DNA of 38,525 nucleotides, taken from an uncultured Alphaproteobacteria bacterium. Lineage in GTDB: Bacteria; Pseudomonadota; Alphaproteobacteria; UBA8366; JADFVY01. The position numbers and the translations under genes were made by a program. Positions 15,584 through 23,443 of this stretch are shown here, piece after piece. Numbering within the stretch: position 1 is the first letter of the stretch; the number at the start of each line of letters is the position of its first letter. Location: positions 1-38,525 of the forward strand of contig CAMYNJ010000046.1 in the NCBI GenBank assembly GCA_947259795.1, read 5' to 3'. The notes beneath the pieces are model-generated. The model ran no database searches and was not told the DNA's origin. It was given only the letters and a program-made list of their open reading frames with translations.

Positions 15584-17101
15584 TCAACCTCCAATTCCAA
15601 GTTGGCGGGCCAGCCCCAGCGGCAAATCCGGCAGGAAGAACAGTATTATCGTGCCCATGGCCGTAACCGTGAGCGCGATCACGATCGGCAACGGCGCCTC
15701 GCCGTGTTCGGCGTGGTCATCGTCAGGCGGCGGCCGGAAGAACGCGGCATGGACGATCGGCAGGAAATAGGCCGCGTTCAGCAGGGTGCTGACAATGACG
15801 ACGGCCACGGCGACGAACTGCTCGGTCTGCATCGCGCCCTGCAGGATGAACCATTTGCTGACGAAGCCCACCGTCGGCGGCACGCCGATCATGGACAGCG
15901 CCCCCACGGTGAATGCCCCCATGGTCCAGGGCATGCGCCGGCCGATGCCGTCGAGCTGGCTGACCTCCGTCTTGTGCGCCACGGTGTAGATGGATCCCGC
16001 CGCGAAGAACAAGGTAATCTTGCCGAATGCATGCGCGGCGATATGCATGGCGGCGCCGACGACCGAAATCGGCGCCAGGATGGCCGCCGCCATCACCACG
16101 TAGGATAGCTGGCTGACCGTCGAATAGGCGAGCCGGCGCTTCAGATTGTCCTGCCTGAGCGCGATTACCGAGGCGGCGATAATGGTAAAGCCGGCGACGT
16201 AGAGCAGCCAATTCGCTTCCGGCGTATTCGCCAGCAGATCGACGCCGAACAGGTAGACGATCACCTTGACCACGGTGAACACACCGGCCTTGACGACGGC
16301 CACCGCGTGCAGCAGCGCGCTGACCGGTGTCGGCGCCACCATCGCCGCCGGCAGCCAGCGATGGACTGGCATCAGCGCCGCCTTGCCGATCCCGAACACG
16401 TAAAGGAACAACAGCAGACCGATCATCGGTCCTCCGATGGCGCCCGCGGCGAGCGGCGCGGCGAGGACGCCACCCGGCGTGAAATCCAAGGTGCCCGCGA
16501 TGTTCCAGGTCATCAACAGGCCCAGCAGCAGCAGGCCGATGGAGGTCGAGATCAGAATGCCGAGATAAGTTCGCCCCCCCCGGATCGCCTCGGGCTTGCC
16601 GGAATGAGTCACCAGCGGATAGGTGGATAGCGTAAGCACTTCATAACCAATGAACAGAGTGAGCATGTTGCCGGCGAATGCGACCCACATGGTGCTGGCG
16701 ATCGCGACCGCGAAACAGATGTAGAAGCGGGTCTGGTTTTGCTCCCCGTTGCCGCGCATGTAGCCTATGGAATAGATCGAGTTGACGATCCAAAGGCTGG
16801 AGGCGACCAACGCGAAAAGCAGGCCCAGAGGTTCCGCCGTAAAGGTCAGGCCGAGGCCGGGAAAAATTTCCCAAAGGGTCAGCGCAGTGCCTCCGTTGCG
16901 CGAATAGAGCTCCACGATCCACAGCACGTCGATGAACAGCGCGCCGGCGGTGACCAGGGTCACGGTCTCGCGCAGGTTGGGCCAGCGCCCCAGCCACGCG
17001 ATGACCAGCGAGCCGGCGGCCGGGATCAGCAAGGCCCACAGCATCGCGATGCCGATGGATTCGACGCCGATAAGTTCGCCGGTGATGAATTCGCCGCCCA
17101 T
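15584..17101 (-). CDS. MrpD/NuoL-type antiporter subunit, second copy
   Basis: 505 residues, about 14 predicted helices. Landmarks are the glutamate in LFIGYEVLTLSTYPL and the lysines in HAVAVVKAGVFTVVK and HIAAHAFGKITLFFAAG. The PVSALLHAVAVVKAG segment is nearer to NuoL/MrpA than to MrpD, so this copy may stand in for the N-terminal part of the missing MrpA (inference). The start ATG shares a base with the preceding stop (TGATG), indicating coupling. Confidence 0.88.
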   Translation of the reverse strand: MGGEFITGELIGVESIGIAMLWALLIPAAGSLVIAWLGRWPNLRETVTLVTAGALFIDVLWIVELYSRNGGTALTLWEIFPGLGLTFTAEPLGLLFALVASSLWIVNSIYSIGYMRGNGEQNQTRFYICFAVAIASTMWVAFAGNMLTLFIGYEVLTLSTYPLVTHSGKPEAIRGGRTYLGILISTSIGLLLLGLLMTWNIAGTLDFTPGGVLAAPLAAGAIGGPMIGLLLFLYVFGIGKAALMPVHRWLPAAMVAPTPVSALLHAVAVVKAGVFTVVKVIVYLFGVDLLANTPEANWLLYVAGFTIIAASVIALRQDNLKRRLAYSTVSQLSYVVMAAAILAPISVVGAAMHIAAHAFGKITLFFAAGSIYTVAHKTEVSQLDGIGRRMPWTMGAFTVGALSMIGVPPTVGFVSKWFILQGAMQTEQFVAVAVVIVSTLLNAAYFLPIVHAAFFRPPPDDDHAEHGEAPLPIVIALTVTAMGTIILFFLPDLPLGLARQLGIGG

Positions 17102-18588
17102 CAGCCCGCCCCCAGCAGGGTCTTGGCCGCCTCAAGCGCGGCTCCCGCGGAGAGCCGCGTGTCGATGCCGAACCAGATGCTGGCGACAATCAGGATCCAG
17201 GTGGGGATCAGCAGGCCCAGCGGCGCCTCGGCGCGCTCAACGGTCTCGCCGGTCCCGCCGGCCGGTTGGAAATACATCCGCTCGACCACCTTCCAGACAT
17301 AGAGCACGGCCAGCAGCGAACTGAGCAGGATCAGGACGGCGATCCACCACCAGCCCTGTTCCAGCGCGGCCAGCACGAGATACCATTTGCTGACGAAACC
17401 GGCGGTCATGGGGATGCCGATCAGGCCGAACCCGCCGGCCACGAAGGCGGCCGCCGTCCAGGGCATGCGCTTGCCCAGGCCGCCCAAATCGCGGATATGG
17501 GTGGAGCCGATGCTGTAGGCGATACAGCCCATCGCCAGGAACAGCCCGCCCTTGATGAGGGCGTGGTTGAACAGGTGCAGCACGCCGGCCTGCACGCCGG
17601 TCACCGAGGCCATGCCGATGCCGAGCACGATGTAGCCGATCTGCGCGACACTGGAATAGGCCAGCATGCGCTTGACGTCGTTCTGGAAGATGGCGACCGT
17701 CGAGGCGGCGAACATGGCGGCGACCGCCAGGATCATCAGGATTTCGCCCAGTGGCATCTGGCCGAAGGAGAAATCGACGCCGAAGATGGTGAAGAAGACG
17801 CGCAGCAGCACATAGACCGAAACCTTGGTCGCCGTCGCCGCCATGAATCCGGTCACCGCAGACGGCGCATAGGCATAGGCGTTGGGCAGCCAGAAATGCA
17901 GCGGGAACAAGGCGAGCTTCAGCGAGATGCCGACGGTGAGGAAGGCAAAGGCGACGTGGACGCCGCGCAAATCCTCCTGCCCCCCGATCCGCTGGGCCAG
18001 GTCCATCATGTTCAGCGTGCCCGTCACCTGGTAGAGCAGCCCGACGCCGATCAGGTAGAAGGTGGCGCCGATGGTGCCCAGGATCAGGTACTGGTAGGCC
18101 GCGTAAAGCGCCCGCCTGTCCTTGCCGAGGCTGATGAGCACATAAGAGGACAGCGACGATATCTCGAGGAAAACGAACAGATTGAAGGCATCGCCCGTGA
18201 CCGTCACGCCCAGCAGGCCGGCCAGGCACAGCAGATAGGCCGAATAGAACAGATAAGCCCGGGAATCGCCGATTTCATGCTCGACGCTCTTGCGCGCGAA
18301 GATCATCACGACGGCGCCGATGCCGGCGACGATGGTCAGCACGAAGGCGTTGGCCGCATCGACGCGCAGCTCGATGCCCCAGGGCGCGTTCCAGCCGCCG
18401 ACGGCATAAGACACCGGCCCGCCGGCCAGTACGTCGTACAGCAGCGCCACCGCGATGCCGAAAGCCCCCCAGGAGGCGGTCAGCGCCGTGAACCAGGCCA
18501 GCCGCGCGCCGCGCAGCAACACGCAGACCGGCGCCAGCAGCAGCGGCAGGACAATCTGCAATATGGGGAAATGGACGGACGCAATCAT
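17101..18588 (-). CDS. mrpD: Mrp antiporter subunit D (proton-channel subunit), first copy
   Basis: 495 residues, normal for MrpD/MbhH. Landmarks are the glutamate in FNLFVFLEISSLSSYVLIS and the lysines in FMAATATKVSVYVLLR and LFNHALIKGGLFLAMG. It lies immediately after mrpC with a 4-base overlap, the standard C-D order, so it is the most conventional of the three D-type genes here. In known systems it carries protons through the membrane as part of a multisubunit complex. Confidence 0.9.
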   Translation of the reverse strand: MIASVHFPILQIVLPLLLAPVCVLLRGARLAWFTALTASWGAFGIAVALLYDVLAGGPVSYAVGGWNAPWGIELRVDAANAFVLTIVAGIGAVVMIFARKSVEHEIGDSRAYLFYSAYLLCLAGLLGVTVTGDAFNLFVFLEISSLSSYVLISLGKDRRALYAAYQYLILGTIGATFYLIGVGLLYQVTGTLNMMDLAQRIGGQEDLRGVHVAFAFLTVGISLKLALFPLHFWLPNAYAYAPSAVTGFMAATATKVSVYVLLRVFFTIFGVDFSFGQMPLGEILMILAVAAMFAASTVAIFQNDVKRMLAYSSVAQIGYIVLGIGMASVTGVQAGVLHLFNHALIKGGLFLAMGCIAYSIGSTHIRDLGGLGKRMPWTAAAFVAGGFGLIGIPMTAGFVSKWYLVLAALEQGWWWIAVLILLSSLLAVLYVWKVVERMYFQPAGGTGETVERAEAPLGLLIPTWILIVASIWFGIDTRLSAGAALEAAKTLLGAG

Positions 18589-18938
18589 TCGGCCGGGTCC
18601 TTGCCCGCCAGTTCTTCCTCCTCGACGGTGCCGTATTCCTCGTTGATCCGCACCACGAGGCTGAGACCCAGCGCGGTGGTCGCCACGCCGACGACGATCG
18701 CCGTGAGGATCAGGACGTGGGGAAGCGGGTTGGAATAGGTCTCGACACCCTCGGCGATGATCGGCGCGGTGCCGCCGGCGACCTTGCCCATGCTGATATA
18801 GAAGACGAAGACGGAGGCCTGGAAGATGTTCAACCCGACCAGCTTTTTCACCAGGTTGCCGCGGGCGATCACCACATAGAAGCCGCTCATCATCAGGAAG
18901 ATGACGATCCAGTAATTATAGAGGCCGAAGGCTTCCAT
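18585..18938 (-). CDS. mrpC: Mrp antiporter subunit C (NuoK-like)
   Basis: 117 residues with three predicted helices: NYWIVIFLMMSGFYVVIAR, LVGLNIFQASVFVFYIS and LPHVLILTAIVVGVATTALG. This is the MrpC/NuoK arrangement, including the conserved LVGLNIFQ pattern. It ends in an acidic tail with NEEYGTVEEEE. It sits between mrpB (1-base gap) and mrpD (4-base overlap). Confidence 0.9.
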   Translation of the reverse strand: MEAFGLYNYWIVIFLMMSGFYVVIARGNLVKKLVGLNIFQASVFVFYISMGKVAGGTAPIIAEGVETYSNPLPHVLILTAIVVGVATTALGLSLVVRINEEYGTVEEEELAGKDPAE

Positions 18939-18939
18939 C

Positions 18940-19362
18940 TCACCCCTTCCTTTGCCGGCCGGCGAAGGCGAAGAAGATCGCCGTCATGACCGACGCCACC
19001 GTGATGCCGACGCCCAGTTCGATGACCAGGATGCCGATGTGCTGGCCCGCCACCGGGTCGGCCTTGAGCGCCGAATAGTCGAGATAGTTCCCGCCCTTGA
19101 GAAGCGAGACGATCCCGGTCCCGCCAAAGATCAGCCCGCCCAACGCGATGCCGGTGCGCACCACCCAGTCCGGCACGACCTTGCGTGCTGTCTCGACCCC
19201 GAAGACCAGGGCATAGAGGATGAAGGCGGAGGCGAAGATGACGCCCGCCTGGAAACCGCCGCCGGGCCCGAAATCTCCATGGAACTGGACGTAAAGCCCG
19301 AACAGCATGATGAAGGGGATCAGGAACTTGGCGATCACCCGAACGACCAGATGGTGACTCAT
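18940..19362 (-). CDS. mrpB: Mrp antiporter subunit B (MnhB domain)
   Basis: 140 residues with four predicted helices. The MnhB pattern is clear: FLIPFIMLFGLYVQFHGDFG, then GPGGGFQAGVIFASAFILY and, near the end, LGVGITVASVMTAIFFAFAG. The HGDFGPGGGFQAG turn is highly conserved in MrpB and MbhF. It overlaps the upstream gene by 4 bases. Confidence 0.9.
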   Translation of the reverse strand: MSHHLVVRVIAKFLIPFIMLFGLYVQFHGDFGPGGGFQAGVIFASAFILYALVFGVETARKVVPDWVVRTGIALGGLIFGGTGIVSLLKGGNYLDYSALKADPVAGQHIGILVIELGVGITVASVMTAIFFAFAGRQRKG

Positions 19363-19967
19363 TCGTCGTCCTCCCCGCCGCCGACCTCATCGTCCGGCTT
19401 GCGGCCTGCCTGGGCGCTGGCGAAGGCCAGCAGCACACCGATGCCCGCAGTGAAAATCACCATCACCTCGCCCAGCGTATCGAAGCCTCGATAGCTGGCC
19501 AGCACGGCGGTGACGATGTTGGGCACGCCGGTCGCCGCCTGGCCTTCGGCCAGATAGGTGTCCGCGACATGCCCGTGGATCGGCGCGGCCGGATCGCCGA
19601 AGAGCGGCATGTCCAGGCTGCCGAAGATCAGCGCCGCACCGGTCACCGAAACCACAAACAGGACGGCCAGGGTATAGAGCGGCCTGCGGCTGGGTTCCTT
19701 CTCCTGGCTGGTGGTCAGCGACAAGGCACCCAGCGCCAGCACGGTGGAAATGCCGGCGCCGACGGCGGCCTCGGTAAAGGCCACGTCGACCGCGTCCAGC
19801 ACCACCAGCAGCGCCGCCGCCAGCAGGCTGTAGATGCCGCCCAGCATGACCACCGCGAACAGGTTGCGCAGCCGCACCACCATGAAAATGGTCGCCGCCA
19901 TGAAAGACAGCAGCAAAATGTTGATCAGGGTTTCGATGACTTGCCCCTTTTGTCGATGGTCTCGCAC
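19359..19967 (-). CDS. DUF4040/MbhD-MbhE-like antiporter subunit (equivalent to the C-terminal part of MrpA)
   Basis: 202 residues with about five predicted helices. The first half (FMVVRLRNLFAVVMLGGIYSL, then VDVAFTEAAVGAGISTVL) is the DUF4040/MbhD type. The second half (VPNIVTAVLASYRGFDTLGE, then VMVIFTAGIGVLLAF) is the MbhE type. In ordinary Mrp operons these pieces form the C-terminal end of the long MrpA protein; here they are a separate gene. The start is a GTG at 19967, inside the end of mrpG (43-base overlap), because no other start gives the full first helix. Confidence 0.88.
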   Translation of the reverse strand: MRDHRQKGQVIETLINILLLSFMAATIFMVVRLRNLFAVVMLGGIYSLLAAALLVVLDAVDVAFTEAAVGAGISTVLALGALSLTTSQEKEPSRRPLYTLAVLFVVSVTGAALIFGSLDMPLFGDPAAPIHGHVADTYLAEGQAATGVPNIVTAVLASYRGFDTLGEVMVIFTAGIGVLLAFASAQAGRKPDDEVGGGEDDE

Positions 19968-20281
19968 TGGCGGCCGTCGCGGCCGACCGGCCTGACGCCG
20001 GCACCGTAAAGCGCATTGGCCAGCGCATAGGTCGCGGTCGGGCTGGTGAACAGGATGAAGACCAGGATCAGGACCAGCTTGGCCGTGACCATCGACAACC
20101 CGCCCTGGACCATCAAGCCGCCGAGGAACAGCCCGGCCCCCAGCGTATCCAGGATTCCGGCTGCATGCATGCGGGCATAGACGCCGGGCAGCCGCAGCAG
20201 CCCGACTCCGCCGGTAAGGATGAAGAAGCAGCCACCCATCAGCAGGGCCCAGCTGAGACCGTCGAGCAGCATTTCGATCAT
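19925..20281 (-). CDS. mrpG: Mrp antiporter subunit G
   Basis: 118 residues with three predicted helices. The MrpG/MnhG pattern is WALLMGGCFFILTGGVGLLR, then LPGVYARMHAAGILDTLGAG and LVLILVFILFTSPTATYALA. The R-x-H-A-A-G turn and the TSPTATYALA helix are typical. It overlaps mrpF by 4 bases. The C-terminal tail after about residue 95 is polar and shares DNA with the start of the next gene. Confidence 0.9.
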   Translation of the reverse strand: MIEMLLDGLSWALLMGGCFFILTGGVGLLRLPGVYARMHAAGILDTLGAGLFLGGLMVQGGLSMVTAKLVLILVFILFTSPTATYALANALYGAGVRPVGRDGRQCETIDKRGKSSKP

Positions 20282-20571
20282 ATCCCTTCCTCGTCCTCGG
20301 CCCGCCCGCCGGCGCGGCCGAGATCGCCGTAACGGAAGAATTTCAGAACCGCGATGGTGCCGATGAAATTGATCAGCGCATAGAGCAGCGCGATGTCGAG
20401 AAATTCGGGCCGCCCCATCAGGAAGCCCAGCACCGCGATCATCAATACTGTCTTGGTGCCGAAGGCGTTCACGGCAAGAATGCGGTCATAAAGGGTCGGA
20501 CCTGCGTAGGCGCGAATCAACGCCAGCGCCATGGCGACCACGAGACCGATGGTGGCGGCGGCGAACATCAT
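20278..20571 (-). CDS. mrpF: Mrp antiporter subunit F
   Basis: 97 residues with three predicted helices. The MrpF pattern is LALIRAYAGPTLYDRILAVN, then FGTKTVLMIAVLGFLMGRPE and FLDIALLYALINFIGTIAVL. The GPTLYDRILAVN segment is the family signature. Overlaps of 4 bases on both sides indicate tight coupling. Confidence 0.92.
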   Translation of the reverse strand: MMFAAATIGLVVAMALALIRAYAGPTLYDRILAVNAFGTKTVLMIAVLGFLMGRPEFLDIALLYALINFIGTIAVLKFFRYGDLGRAGGRAEDEEGI

Positions 20572-21035
20572 TTCGCGCGCTCCACCACCTTGATGCCGGA
20601 AGCCTCCAGCCGGGCCACGCGGCGGTCCATCTCTCCGGCGGCCAGCGCATCGCCCACCTCGCGGGCGATGGCATGGACCAGGATGTCGCCGCCGTCGAGG
20701 CGCACCGTCACCGTCCCCGGCGTCAGCGTGATTGAATTCGCATAAATCACCTGGCCCAACTCGCCAGGCTGGCCGGCCTTCAGGATATACATGGTCGGGG
20801 AAATCGGCAGCGAGGGAGACCAGATGCGCCGCGTCACGTCGAGGCTGGATTTGACGATTTCGACCAGCAGCCAGAGCCAGTAGCCGATAAAGCGGTAGGT
20901 CAACTGGATGGGATGGCCTTCATGGTCCACCACATCCATGCGCACGGCGATCAGCACGACCAGAATCACCGATGCGATCCCGAGCCCCAGAACAAGCCCG
21001 TGATCAAGAGAAAACTCCCCGGACAACAACATCAC
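20568..21035 (-). CDS. mrpE: Mrp antiporter subunit E, first gene of the operon
   Basis: 155 residues. Membrane helices fall in the N-terminal part; the first is near residues 10-27 (DHGLVLGLGIASVILVVLIAV), and a second hydrophobic segment follows around YRFIGYWLWLLVEIVKSSL. A cytosolic domain with LGQVIYANSITLTPGTVTVR follows; this segment is characteristic of MrpE. The TTG/ATG region at 21035 faces the CoxG-like gene across 132 bases, so the operon promoter should lie there. A TATACG-like element on the minus strand near 21067-21072 is a weak candidate -10. Confidence 0.9.
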   Translation of the reverse strand: MMLLSGEFSLDHGLVLGLGIASVILVVLIAVRMDVVDHEGHPIQLTYRFIGYWLWLLVEIVKSSLDVTRRIWSPSLPISPTMYILKAGQPGELGQVIYANSITLTPGTVTVRLDGGDILVHAIAREVGDALAAGEMDRRVARLEASGIKVVERAK

Positions 21036-21167
21036 ACCAAATACCAGATACCAAGAGCCCTTACGATCGTATAATTATGGGAGCCGCCTTGCCGGAAACG
21101 CATATGGTGACTAATTTCGGTCACGCCACCAAAAAACTCGAATTTCACAAGGACAGGATGGAAACTC
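21036..21167. promoter_or_regulatory. Divergent regulatory region between mrpE and the CoxG/ECF operon
   Basis: Contains the palindrome TACGATCGTA (21063-21072) and TATAAT (21070-21075). On the plus strand GGAAAC (21094-21099) and CGGTC (21118-21122) are spaced like the -35 and -10 of an ECF sigma promoter. They overlap an inverted repeat GTGAC (21107-21111)/GTCAC (21120-21124). Assignment of these sites is tentative. Confidence 0.4.
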
Positions 21168-21731
21168 ATGCAGATGACCGGCGAATATCGCATCCCTGCC
21201 TCGCGCCAGACGGTTTGGGACGCGCTGAACGATCCGGAAATCCTGAAACAATGCATTCCCGGTTGCGAGGAATTGAACAGGACCGACGAAGGCGGGTTCG
21301 AAGCCAAGGTCACGGCCAAGGTCGGCCCGGTACGCGCCAAATTCAGCGGCAAAGTGGAGCTGTCGGATATCGATCCGCCGAACGGATACACGATTTCAGG
21401 ACAAGGCACCGGCGGCGCAGCCGGTTTCGCCAAGGGCGGTGCGAAAGTGTCGCTGGCCGACGACGGCGGAGAGACGGTGCTTAATTATACCGTCGACGCC
21501 TCGGTCGGCGGCAAGCTGGCCCAGATCGGCAGTCGCCTGATCGATGCCACGGCAAAGAAGATGGCCGACGATTTCTTCTCCAAGTTCGCCGAACTGGTCG
21601 GCGGCGGCGTCCCGGCCGAGGCCGAAGCCGAACCGGCGGCCCCGGCCGCGGCCGGCGGACTGCCGGCCTACATATGGGTAGGCGGCATCATTGCGGTTGT
21701 GGTATTGTTGCTTTTCGTTTTTGCGCGCTAG
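21168..21731 (+). CDS. CoxG family SRPBCC protein with C-terminal membrane anchor
   Basis: 187 residues. Residues 1-145 are a CoxG-type START/SRPBCC domain: MTGEYRIPASRQTVWDALND, then PEILKQCIPGCEEL, AKVTAKVGPVRAKFSGKVEL and FAKGGAKVSLAD. A linker rich in Ala, Pro and Glu follows, then one membrane helix (YIWVGGIIAVVVLLLFVFA) at the very end. In carboxydotrophs CoxG helps attach CO dehydrogenase to the membrane, but the family also occurs without it, and no coxMSL genes are visible here. A GGACAGG site precedes the ATG. The sigma factor gene begins 39 bases after it, likely in one operon. Confidence 0.85.
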   Translation: MQMTGEYRIPASRQTVWDALNDPEILKQCIPGCEELNRTDEGGFEAKVTAKVGPVRAKFSGKVELSDIDPPNGYTISGQGTGGAAGFAKGGAKVSLADDGGETVLNYTVDASVGGKLAQIGSRLIDATAKKMADDFFSKFAELVGGGVPAEAEAEPAAPAAAGGLPAYIWVGGIIAVVVLLLFVFAR

Positions 21732-21770
21732 CCGGCGACAGAACCGGGCGCAGCGGTTAAGGGAGCATCG

Positions 21771-22310
21771 ATGGGAGCGGGCGCGAATGGTCGCCGTATA
21801 GAGGATTATATCCCCAGGCTTTACGGCTATGCCGTCAGCCTGTCGGGGGATAGCAGCGATGCCCATGACCTGGTGCAGGAAACCGCGCTGAAATCCCTGA
21901 ACGCATCGCGCATACCCGAGGATGAACCCGCGTTCCGCGCCTGGCTGTTCGTCATCCTGCGCAACGCCTGGTTTGACCTGGTCCGCCGCCGCGGCCGCCG
22001 GCTGGAAATCCAGGGTTACGAATCGGAATATGAGGAAATCGGCGGCGAAATCTGGCTTCATGACGATTCTCTAATATCCACCTTGACGGTCAGGTTTTCA
22101 CTCGCCAGACTGTCTGCGGATCACCGTGACGTTCTGGGCCTGGTGGATGTTTCAGGTTTTTCCTATTCGGAAGCTGCCGACATCCTCGGCGTTCCCGCCG
22201 GTACGGTGACGAGCAGGGTGGCGCGGGCCCGGAACGCGCTGCTGAAACAGCTGGAATCGGGCAACGTAGTGAACTTTCCGGAAAATGCCCGGCAGAAGGC
22301 AGCAAGATGA
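21771..22310 (+). CDS. ECF-type RNA polymerase sigma factor
   Basis: 179 residues with region 2 (YGYAVSLSGDSSDAHDLVQE, then ALKSLNASRIPEDEPAFRAW and LRNAWFDLVRRRGR) and region 4 (LSADHRDVLGLVDVSGFSYS, then EAADILGVPAGTVTSRVARA), separated by a short linker. No region 3 is present, as in extracytoplasmic-function sigma factors. The gene overlaps the next one by ATGA. The neighbour is a membrane anti-sigma factor, so activity is probably released by an envelope signal. The signal and the regulon are not evident, but CoxG in the same operon is a probable target. Confidence 0.9.
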   Translation: MGAGANGRRIEDYIPRLYGYAVSLSGDSSDAHDLVQETALKSLNASRIPEDEPAFRAWLFVILRNAWFDLVRRRGRRLEIQGYESEYEEIGGEIWLHDDSLISTLTVRFSLARLSADHRDVLGLVDVSGFSYSEAADILGVPAGTVTSRVARARNALLKQLESGNVVNFPENARQKAAR

Positions 22311-23107
22311 ACGAATATCCCACAGAAGAAATGTTGAGCGCCTATGTCGACGGCGAACTTTCGCCCGACGAGGATGCATACGTGGCCGATGCCATTGCGC
22401 GTGACCCGCGGCTGGCCGCCCGGGTGGCGACATTGAGCCGCGTAAAATCCGCACTGTCGGGGCTGGCCGTTGAACCGCCGGAAGGCATACTGCTACCCGG
22501 CGCCCGCCGGTCGAAGGCCATGCTGGCGGTCGCCGCCTCGGTGGGGCTGTTCGTGGCGGTCATGACCGGCCTGCTGACCGGCTTTCTGCAGCCTGACGGA
22601 GACCGTAATGACTGGTACCGGGAGGCGGCGGCAATCCATGCGGAATGGGTGCAGCAGCCCGCCGCGGCGAACGCGCGCGAGGTCGATGCCAATCTTTATC
22701 TGGCGAGTATCGACAGGCTGCGTCTTCCCATTCACGCGCCGGACCTGACCAGTGCAAAGCTGCGCCTGACCTATCTGCGGTTTTACGAAGCGAAAGGGAA
22801 TTTCCCGGCGGCGATGCATCTGGGCTATACGGGCCGACGCGGCTGCCGGCTGACGCTGTGGGTCACCAGCGCGCCTGCCGCACTGAGCACCAACCTCGGC
22901 GAGGTCCGGAACGGCACCATGCGCAGTTTCCGCTGGCGCACCGACAAGGTCGCCTATGCCCTGTTCGCCACCGGTATGGCGGAGCAGCGCTTCACGACGA
23001 TCGCCGACAAGGTCTATGAGGCGACGCGCGCGAGGCACGGCTTCGACGACGAAACCCGGCTGGCCCTTAATGACGTAAGCCGCAAGGCCCCGCCCTGCGC
23101 GGCGTGA
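22307..23107 (+). CDS. Membrane anti-sigma factor
   Basis: 266 residues. The N-terminal cytosolic part (EEMLSAYVDGELSPDEDAYV, then IARDPRLAARVATLSRVKSA) is the usual anti-sigma domain. It lacks the HxxxCxxC zinc motif, so it is not a ZAS-type factor. One membrane helix lies at about 70-88 (AMLAVAASVGLFVAVMTGLL). The periplasmic domain has LRLTYLRFYEAKGNFPAAMH, LGYTGRRGCRLTLWVTSAP and a later FRWRTDKVAYALFATGM segment, a pattern seen in alphaproteobacterial anti-sigma factors. It overlaps the sigma gene by 4 bases. It is convergent with the MoaD-like gene, with only 9 bases between them. Confidence 0.85.
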   Translation: MNEYPTEEMLSAYVDGELSPDEDAYVADAIARDPRLAARVATLSRVKSALSGLAVEPPEGILLPGARRSKAMLAVAASVGLFVAVMTGLLTGFLQPDGDRNDWYREAAAIHAEWVQQPAAANAREVDANLYLASIDRLRLPIHAPDLTSAKLRLTYLRFYEAKGNFPAAMHLGYTGRRGCRLTLWVTSAPAALSTNLGEVRNGTMRSFRWRTDKVAYALFATGMAEQRFTTIADKVYEATRARHGFDDETRLALNDVSRKAPPCAA

Positions 23108-23116
23108 ATACGCCCC

Positions 23117-23368
23117 TCACCCGCCCGCGATCGGGGGCCAGATGGCAATGGTTTCGCCTTCCTTGATGGGGCGGGTTTCGCGTTCGTCGGGGGTCAGATA
23201 GACTCCGTTCCGCAGGACCAGAAAACAGGCTTCCTTCGGCAGTTTCATATCGTCGATCAGTTGCGCCGGCGTCGTGCCCTCGGCCACGTCGAGGGCAACC
23301 CTATGGTGCTTGGCGCCGGGCGGCAGGTAGCTGGACAGCGACGCGTAGAGTTTCAGCTCGATATTCAT
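23117..23368 (-). CDS. MoaD/ThiS family protein of the AOR operon
   Basis: 83 residues with a ubiquitin-like beta-grasp pattern: a first strand MNIELKLYASLSSYLPPG, the middle FLVLRNGVYL, and the C-terminal IWPPIAGG. The terminal Gly-Gly is the residue pair that is adenylated and thiocarboxylated in MoaD and ThiS. The place next to an aldehyde ferredoxin oxidoreductase suggests a dedicated role in the pterin cofactor of that enzyme, similar to the MoaD-like genes of known aor operons (inference). It starts 75 bases after the AOR stop; a strong hairpin lies between. Confidence 0.88.
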   Translation of the reverse strand: MNIELKLYASLSSYLPPGAKHHRVALDVAEGTTPAQLIDDMKLPKEACFLVLRNGVYLTPDERETRPIKEGETIAIWPPIAGG

Positions 23369-23409
23369 AAACCTTGCGTCCGGTGGTTATGGGCCTCGAC
23401 GATGCGACC

Positions 23410-23433
23410 GGGGAGAGGCCAAGGCCCCTCCCC
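23410..23433 (-). terminator. Hairpin between the AOR gene and the MoaD-like gene
   Basis: GGGGAGAGGCC (23410-23420) pairs with GGCCCCTCCCC (23423-23433) with a single mismatch and a two-base loop. No T-tract follows. It may reduce or process transcription between the two genes. Confidence 0.45.
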
Positions 23434-23443
23434 GCATTCGCCG

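Noticed and set aside
17266-18738. Open frame of 490 codons opposite mrpD
   Set aside because: Shadow of a clearly conserved membrane protein; low-complexity product with many His, Gln, Asp and Gly.
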